Shown: piece by piece, positions 57,971 through 64,000 of the stretch
Position numbering within the stretch: the first letter of the stretch is position 1
How the letters are laid out: every line of letters begins with the position of its first letter
DNA from: Asterella californica
Lineage: Eukaryota; Streptophyta; Marchantiopsida; Marchantiales; Aytoniaceae
Direction of reading: 5' to 3'
Length of the DNA: 64,000 nucleotides
Assembly: GCA_036924285.1 (NCBI GenBank)
Contig: JAYKYS010000011.1
Location: 992,001 to 1,056,000, forward strand
Notes under the pieces: generated by a model
Told to the model about the DNA's origin: nothing
The model's input: only the letters and a program-made list of their open reading frames with translations
Databases searched by the model: none
Program-made: the position numbers and the translations under genes

Positions 57971-58315
57971 CACCTGCATATTCACCTCCTCCATCTTTCG
58001 ATGGAGGAGGCAAATATACAGGTGGTTAATTTATTAAACTTAATTTATTATTTAATTAAACTTAGGTATATATTAACGTAAAAACGACTATACCGTCCCG
58101 GTGTTATACCTTCTCAAGCACGACGACTTGGTCCAGACTTATGGGTTCTCTCCTACTCTCCCCGTCTTTCCAGGCATGGGTAACAGATAATATATATAAA
58201 ATATTTTAATTCTTTATATATACTTAGTACATGTTTTTTATTTAACATCTATATATATTCCCAGTAACATGAAGCGAAAAAAAGTTCCCCCGGAGTTCAT
58301 CCAGCATGCATATTT
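57971..58315 (+). repeat. Two-hairpin repeat family, copy h
   Basis: Hairpin 1 spans 57971-58024: outer arms CACCTG/CAGGTG and inner arms CCTCCTCCATC (57985-57995)/GATGGAGGAGG (58000-58010) around a TTTC loop. The AT-rich second stem is degraded (58025-58070). The distal part reads CTTATGGGTTCTCTCC, GTCTTTCCAGGCATGGGTAA and ends AAAGTTCCCCCGGAGTTCAT then CCAGCATGCATATT. Confidence 0.75.
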
Positions 58316-58922
58316 TTCTCAAATCTCCTTTCCGTTTCCCTCCTTGTATACCAATAGTTATGCGGTGCAAAGGTCTTGCTATGCCGTTGCATGCTCAACA
58401 CCTCGTTTCAGACGGTGGTGGATGGCTTCTTTGCAAATATAGCTCTTGCCACGTTCTTTGCCACAGAAAATGTCATTCGTTTTATCTTTACATGTTCGCG
58501 TTCGTGGCATCACTGAACCAAAATGTTCTGAAGTGAAACTATAGTTTCGTCGTGTTGAAGAGAGCATAAAGCATCCTTCTCGTAGTTGGTACACATGGGA
58601 GATAAAATCGGCATTTCTTTCATAATGTGTAAATGTAGAGGGTTAGAGAATAAACATAGAATGGACTAGTGAGTTAATAATTTATCCGTATTATTCGTAC
58701 TGAAACGAAATTAGTTCTAAAACTACGTCTTCATGGAGAATTTTGTCTTGTTTTCCATCTGTTTATGATGTTATGAAACTCTACAATTGATTAGGTAAAC
58801 CTAGTGAATTTTGCTCCTCGCCTTCCATGGCTGTTGTGTTGTGACATGTATGATGTACCACAAAGGAGCCCTCCTCTTCTGGCTCTCCACTCGAGAAACT
58901 AAGCAATTACTCCTTCCCCATT
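58316..58922. other. Intergenic stretch, nothing recognised
   Basis: Two overlapping open frames on opposite strands (58306-58536 and 58379-58594) have no family match. No repeats were found. Confidence 0.35.
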
Positions 58923-59115
58923 TCAACGTTGGAGAATATTTGTTAAAGCTCTTTCCAGCTCCTTAGTGCCTCGCATGTGCACCACAGATGTTTGATCATC
59001 TCCTCTTCTTGCCTGCATATACTGCAGACTCCTTCCATCACTAAAACCTATCTTCGTAACACCACTTGAAAAGAAAAGACCCTTCTGTAGTAGCCTCCAG
59101 AACCACAACTCTCTT
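58923..59115 (-). pseudogene. L1-type LINE remnant: zf-RVT end of reverse transcriptase
   Basis: On the minus strand, WRLLQKGLFFSSGVTKIGFS (59105-59045) is followed in another frame by VCSICRQEEEMIKHLWCTCE and ALRSWKEL. The cysteines are at 59024-59026 and 59015-59017, the histidine at 58988-58990 and the last cysteine at 58973-58975. This C-x2-C-x7-8-H-x3-5-C layout with E-E and H-L-(F/W) is the zf-RVT domain at the C-terminus of plant L1 RTs. Only about 60 codons survive; no poly(A) tail or target duplication was found. Confidence 0.65.
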
Positions 59116-60881
59116 CCTCATATTTCCTTTCCCCTCCCATAAATACTTCCAACGCTGTCCCCATTTGTGTGTGTGTTGTCGTGAATTTGCCATCTCGAAT
59201 TTAGTTCCTCCGTGAGATCAAGTTTGTTTCAACCTTATTGCCTCAACCCACAACCTGGACGGTTTTCTCTAATCCTGTGCCTCTTTGTACGGGGTTCGCC
59301 TTCGATCAACCCTTTATGACCGAACCTAGCTTTGCCTCACGGCAAGGATCGAAAGTGTGAATGCATCGTATCCTGAACCTTACTTCGGCATTTGACAACG
59401 AAATAAGTCTACAGTATCGAAAGACGGACGACAGCAACCTTATCTCAATGTACAGAGGGAGGAAGCTAGATATGGGTATCCATGTTTTATAATCTTAGAA
59501 TATTCTCTAAGTACTTCCTCGAAGGATGGTGAGGACGAACCATAAATGATGTTGTGAACAAGCCTGATCTCTCCTCCCGTCTGACAGATGCTTCTCTTCG
59601 AGGTGAACTGCAAAGGCATATCAATACTATTCTAGTGATGACAAGGAGAGGTGGATGAGGTAGAAGCGGTAATGCTCTGAAAGTATGAATAGAACTCGCC
59701 TCCTGGGACCTTATCCGCGCTACTCAAGGTCTCAACTGAAGCATAAGCGGGAGAGATACATAGAGGTTTGGACGAAGTCCTCTGCAAACTGTAATGAGTA
59801 GTGCAATATGCTGTTAGAACCATTGGTATGAAGAAAAGGTTTTCAAAAACAAGCAAAGCCGAAGTGACATTAAGCAGATCCTAGCGATAACGCACGATAG
59901 CGATTCTTGAAATGGAAAAGGAGAGAAGAGGGGGTGAAGATCAAAAGCTAGAGGGCCTTGCAGGGAATTTGACAACAACGATGCGATTCGAGGACAACAT
60001 GAGATGAAGTCTTTGATGTTTCTGGCCATGGGAGGTCAACAACCGCTCATCATCGGAGAGGGCATACGACTTTGGGAACCACATATGATTCAATAAAGAG
60101 ACTTTTGTAACATTTTAAAGTATGTACGTTAAAGATATTCCTTATTAATCCTTATTATGCCTTCAGTTTATGTATAAAACAAATCCTCATTAATAGGTTA
60201 TACAAGTATCATATTTTTTTATTATAAACCTCTATTAATCATTCGTAAAAATTAGAATTTAAGCTAATTTTCAAGTGTAAGTATTTATACATAAAGTCAA
60301 ATAAAAAGTTGATTATTTTTGTACACAAGATTTTGGTATGCAAGATTTTTGATTAATTAATTTTCAGGAATTCTCAAAATTTACTTTTAATATAGACTAT
60401 GAGGTTTTAGTTTTCAAAACAAATATAAATCTTATGTACAAAAGATGATTTTTTATTAAGTTGTGACATCAAAAGTCGATCTTCTGAAAAGTATATAAAG
60501 AGGTTGGATAGCATGTGTTAGCTAAGTTTAGTGAAGGAGTGACCCCCTTCAACTGCTCATCACAATAGAATTGATAGTAGCAAGAAGACAACTGTACTAA
60601 CATGGTCCAATCAAAGCCTTAAGGTAGCACAATGTCAAAGATATTGAGTAGCATTCATCGGAGTAGTGACTGTGGACTGACGAGCCCTCATGGTGCAACT
60701 CAACTTTACGTGTTAAACATACATGAGAGTAAAATAAATTTTTTTTCTAGAAAAGTTTTCTGTAAAAGACTGTTGCAGAAAATATCATCTTTAAAATTCT
60801 CGAACATGTTACTAAGAATAATGATAAATGATAGTGATCAAACTATTTGGGGATATGTAGTTGCGGACTAAATCTACTAGT
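59116..60881. other. Intergenic stretch, nothing recognised
   Basis: Open frames at 59632-60029 (minus) and 60632-60871 (plus) have no family match. 60120-60480 is very AT-rich. No RNA gene or element boundary was seen. Confidence 0.35.
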
Positions 60882-61242
60882 GCGTGTCAAAGCTAGAATC
60901 TTTGGAAAATATTTTTCTACCGCATGCAAGTGTTACGGCTGCGGCCAAGAGACTGTGGATGTTTTCTACGGTTACCTCCGGAGACAGCCGCAGAAAACTG
61001 CCACGGTCGGTTCTAATTCATCTTTTTTTTCAAATCGTACATGAGTTTCAGTCGTAAATAAATTTAAAATTTTAAAAATTTACTAGAATTATCAAAAACA
61101 AATGATAAAAAATAAAATACTTAGAGCGATTCAAAAATACCTCTTGAGCGATACACGACTCTAGACAAAATTCGCTTTGGATAAACTACGGTCATTTTTC
61201 TTCTTACCGTTAGAAAATCTTTCATTTTAGCTTTGACACGCC
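60882..61242 (+). mobile_element. TIR element T, copy 3 (best preserved)
   Basis: The left end GCGTGTCAAAGCTAGAAT and right end, reversed, GGCGTGTCAAAGCTAAAAT form near-perfect inverted repeats. CTAGT flanks both sides (60877-60881 and 61243-61247), a 5 bp target duplication. The centre contains an imperfect palindrome, GTTTTCTACGGTTACCTCCG continuing GAGACAGCCGCAGAAAAC (60968-61005). The 361 bp element has no transposase frame, so it is non-autonomous. Superfamily not assigned. Confidence 0.75.
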
Positions 61243-61247
61243 CTAGT

Positions 61248-61690
61248 ATTCATCTATCTCGTGAGAATATCATTCAAAACTTGATTTTTTAGAGTATCAT
61301 GTGACTAAATAAAAACTAAAACTACAAAATATTTATATATTATTTAACTTTTGTTTCAAATTATATTTCAAAAAAATATCAATGACGAATTTTAAAAACA
61401 AATGTGGAATAGATGTTGATTCGTCCAAATGATTCTGCAATTTTATGAAAGATTATATCCCAAACTATATGGTACTATGTTGATTTGACAACCTTCATTA
61501 CCCAAGATGAAATAGAAGATGAGGGGCGATCGATCTGGATAGCATTATAAGCATGATGGAGAATCTAGGGATCTACGTAGATAGTGAGTCTCGGAATAGT
61601 AGAGAGAGTTACTTACTTTTGCAGCACTCATATGGTCAACCTGCAAAGGAATGAAAGGATGAAGCGATACATAGTATATTGGATTCACAC
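61248..61690. other. Intergenic stretch, nothing recognised
   Basis: AT-rich at 61250-61400, otherwise mixed composition. Last host-like sequence before the chromovirus LTR. Confidence 0.35.
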
Positions 61691-62656
61691 TGTAACGTTC
61701 TATCGCAGATCTCGGAATAGATTCTTTAATCTCTAACCAATGAACTGCCGAACGTGAACCTCCCTAGAGACCTGTATACTTTATTTGTGTCTCCAGATCC
61801 AGTTCGTTAAACTATCAGCTAATGAGCACCGAGGATTTGATAACTGTTGAACGGGTTTCGAATAACCAACTAGTCTTTTGTAGGTCTCTGGTCAATCTTA
61901 GGTTACTAAATACATGTGGAACTATTCTAGACCTGGGTTGCACAAAATTTGGGCAGCGCTTCCGCTACTGGTGATCAAGTCGGAACGCCAGGACCCACAA
62001 GGAGCAACCGCCAAGACTAGGAGACCTAGTAGATGCTAGGAAGTAGGAAGGCAAAGCAATTACATCGAAATAAAGTCAACACGACACCAGATGCGCCCAA
62101 CTCAGTTTTGGCACACAACTCAAGCCTATTTATCAGAATGGAGAAAGTCACGGGCTCATATACATTACATGGCATTACTTGCTGACAAGGTCACGCAGCG
62201 CTCTTGGACCGGCAATCCTTCACTACTCAGCAACTCTAGAACTAAGACTTCACCAGAGAACCTAATTTCACTCTGAACGCCTCGATTTCTATTACTCAAC
62301 ATATCAGACCCCAAGTCAGCGCCCTAATCAACACCCCAAGTCTGCTCTCAAGGTCCCTCTTCAAATCTGCTCTCCAAGGTCCCTCTTCAAATCTGCTCTC
62401 CAAGGAGCTTGATATGCATCAGTTCTAGCTCTTGACTTCTGAACTCAAAGACAATGTACACACACTACACTGAAAATACAGTCTCCACCAAGAGTGCTCT
62501 CTCCAAAACTGAAAAACTGAGAATGCCTCCTTGAGGGCTCGCGACACTCTTTTATCTAGTCTCTTGAGCCTGCTTTTTGACCATGCAGCTGCCACGTTTG
62601 GGTTAATCACTGCCCGTTTGCCATCTGGTTTGGGAGAAAAAGCAAAAGGTGTTACA
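61691..62656 (-). mobile_element. Chromovirus 3' LTR (966 bp, minus)
   Basis: On the minus strand it starts TGTAACACCTTTTGC (62656) and ends GAACGTTACA (61691), so TGTAAC...GTTACA forms a 6 bp terminal inverted repeat. The start is preceded by a purine-rich TGGTTGGGACGAT, a plausible polypurine tract. A TATA-like GATAAAAGAG (minus) lies near 62548-62557. The other LTR is beyond the window, so neither LTR identity nor the target duplication (candidate CACAC at 61686-61690) can be tested. Inner limits are inferred from termini. Confidence 0.72.
62341..62405 (+). repeat. 25-26 bp tandem repeat inside the chromovirus LTR
   Basis: TCTGCTCTCAAGGTCCCTCT at 62341 and TCTGCTCTCCAAGGTCCCTC at 62366 open two units that differ by one inserted C. 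A third partial copy starts at 62392. It lies in the part of the LTR downstream of the TATA-like box. Confidence 0.93.
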
Positions 62657-63059
62657 ATCGTCCCAACCAGCAAAACGCAGTTCTTCCACTGAACTGCGGT
62701 ATCTACAATACCACATTAGAAACAACACTTCCTCAAATCCAGAGGAACAGTACCCCATCCAGGGTAAGATTAAGCCCTTTCTCAAGGCTATGCTCCATTA
62801 TCGAGCATCCGTTGAAGCTTTCGGGTGAGACAGAACCCTAGCTTCCAGGTGGTGAACTCGTCAGTTTCTTTTTTATCCACCTCCTTACTATGATACACAC
62901 ATAGTAGCGTCAGCCTAAACCTGATTGACATCCGACAGTCATAAGCAGTCAGCAGACCACAACTCCACCTTTAGACGAGCAGATTGGCCAGATCTACTCG
63001 GTTCCAGTGTCCTTGAAGGGCCCTTTGCATGACTCTTCTGACTCGATTCAATCCACCGC
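62657..63059 (-). other. Chromovirus 3' untranslated region and polypurine tract
   Basis: This is non-coding sequence between the integrase stop codon and the 3' LTR. The last bases on the minus strand (62670-62657) read TTGGGACGAT before TGTAACACC, the expected place for the plus-strand primer. No further frame is evident. Confidence 0.55.
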
Positions 63060-64000
63060 TTAGCTGGAAGAGACCACTGCGGACTGTCGTCTCACAAAAT
63101 ATCTACGCAGTGGTTCTTGAAACTTATATAATGCTAGATCATCTAGGTACTCCCAAGCTTCACTTACCAATCCCGGAACTCTACCTGTCCAACGACATAG
63201 GTATTGAGTAACGGGTTCTCCAGCTCCATCTGGATTTGGTGATGCCCGATGATCTACTATCTCAATCAACTCAAGATCATCAGCTCTTGGTAATGCTTCT
63301 AACACTGGATGCCATTTCTGATATCTTCCTGGCAACGACTCTAGTTCCTCACGAAACATCTTTAAGTTAGAAACATGAATGATGGGGTGATAGTGCTTCA
63401 TACTAGCTGGAAAACGTAATTTATAAGTCACAGGACCTAACTTCTTCTCAATCAGGAACGGTCCTGCCCACTTTGGAAGAAGCTTCTTGGCTAAGTCCAC
63501 CCCTGCTGGTATTCTGAAGTTTTTGGTTCTCAACCAAACTCTCTGTCCTTCTTCGAACTGTACGTCTTGCCTACCACGGTTTGCATACTTGGCATACCGT
63601 TGTTGTGCCTTCTCCATGTGTTTCTTGGCTTCTTGAAACACAGTTCCCTGAACACGTATGAAAGTCTCTAGATCTGGAGGATCTTGATTCGACCTTCCTG
63701 TGTTTTCATGCCCCTTGGTAGCTAAAGCTATAGGAGTCCAAGGTGCATGAGAACCCCGATAAACCACTTCAAATGGTTTAAATCCTGTACTCGAGTGCTT
63801 GGTGTTGTTATATGTAAACTCCACCAAGTCCAAGTGCTCGCTCCAATCACTCTGATCTCGCATGATATAGTTTCTTAATCCTTGTTCTACTATCTGGATC
63901 GTCCTTTCAGTCTGACCATCAGTTTCAAGATGATAAGAGGAACTGAACTTGAGGGTAGTTCCGAGCCTTCGAAACAAACCCTTCCAAAAATCTGCTACAA
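63060..64000 (-). CDS. Chromovirus (Ty3/gypsy) polyprotein, integrase C-terminal part with chromodomain
   Basis: The frame is open from the window edge to a TAA at 63060-63062, about 313 codons. There is no start here: upstream codons (VADFWKGL) continue integrase beyond 64000. The core contains SSSYHLETDGQTERTIQ, with the last catalytic Glu of D,D-35-E. After a long helix region comes VWLRTKNFRIPAGVDLAKKL, then LPKWAGPFLIEKKLGPVTYK (GPY/F module) and HYHPIIHVSNLKMF. The C-terminus is a chromodomain: ELIEIVDHRA, VTQYLCRWTGRVPG, EAWEYLDDL. It has no stops or frameshifts, unlike every other element here, so it is a recent insertion. The chromodomain in this family is thought to direct insertion to specific chromatin. 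Confidence 0.97.
   Translation of the reverse strand, partial: VADFWKGLFRRLGTTLKFSSSYHLETDGQTERTIQIVEQGLRNYIMRDQSDWSEHLDLVEFTYNNTKHSSTGFKPFEVVYRGSHAPWTPIALATKGHENTGRSNQDPPDLETFIRVQGTVFQEAKKHMEKAQQRYAKYANRGRQDVQFEEGQRVWLRTKNFRIPAGVDLAKKLLPKWAGPFLIEKKLGPVTYKLRFPASMKHYHPIIHVSNLKMFREELESLPGRYQKWHPVLEALPRADDLELIEIVDHRASPNPDGAGEPVTQYLCRWTGRVPGLVSEAWEYLDDLALYKFQEPLRRYFVRRQSAVVSSS

Noticed and set aside
63975..63977. A TTG at this point read as the start of the chromovirus protein
   Set aside because: The frame continues upstream to the window edge with conserved integrase residues (DFWKGL), so this is an internal leucine.

Overview
The window is eukaryotic plant-type nuclear DNA with no intact host gene that I can recognise. 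It is a repeat graveyard. Ty3/gypsy, Ty1/copia, Mutator-like and L1-type LINE coding remnants are broken by stops and frameshifts, and inserted into one another are LTRs, MITE-like elements and tandem repeats. Plant origin is supported by a copia LTR followed by an initiator-tRNA-Met primer binding site, a Mutator-like transposase remnant, a DUF4283/zf-CCHC_4 LINE ORF1-type remnant and a chromodomain Ty3 element. A bryophyte is my guess from the style of the Ty3 families; that is inference only.

Layout. 1-11.6 kb: a Ty3 RT/RNase H scrap is cut by a copia 5' end (LTR, PBS, gag), which is itself cut by an LTR of a family called W here. Then comes a first Ty3 element (Y: gag, PR, RNase H, IN) and a second Ty3 family (X: gag with CCHC, PR with an Asp-His-Gly active site, RT, RNase H). 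The X protease is split by a 912 bp solo LTR with a 4 bp GATC target duplication. 11.7-15.1 kb: a diverged tandem repeat, a minus-strand Mutator-like transposase remnant, and featureless DNA. 15.1-19.3 kb: a minus-strand LTR element (Z) reduced to two LTRs around a gag fragment, with another solo LTR inside its 3' LTR. 21.6-25.9 kb: a plus-strand relative of Z with 5' LTR, RT, RNase H, IN and a truncated 3' LTR. 25.9-27.1 kb: a third Ty3 lineage (RNase H and IN).

27-52.7 kb is mainly AT-rich non-coding DNA. It carries three kinds of small dispersed element: one with TIRs related to GGCGTGTCAAAGCTAAAAT, one with CAGTC TIRs and TA target duplications, and a family of at least nine two-hairpin repeats containing CATGCATATTCACC. 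It also holds several minisatellites, an (AG)n tract, a LINE ORF1-like remnant near 46 kb, and a direct tandem duplication of 1333 bp that looks identical between copies (50.0-52.7 kb).

52.7-55.2 kb: a plus-strand X-family remnant meets a minus-strand Ty3 RT/RNase H/IN remnant. 55.3-61.7 kb: more two-hairpin repeats, a LINE zf-RVT scrap and the best-preserved TIR element. 61.7-64.0 kb: the 3' end of a chromovirus on the minus strand (integrase with GPY/F module and chromodomain, then 3' LTR). Its reading frame is open to the window edge, so it is much younger than everything else. I found no evidence of a new multi-gene system; the most novel-looking material is the two-hairpin repeat family and the nested deletion structures.
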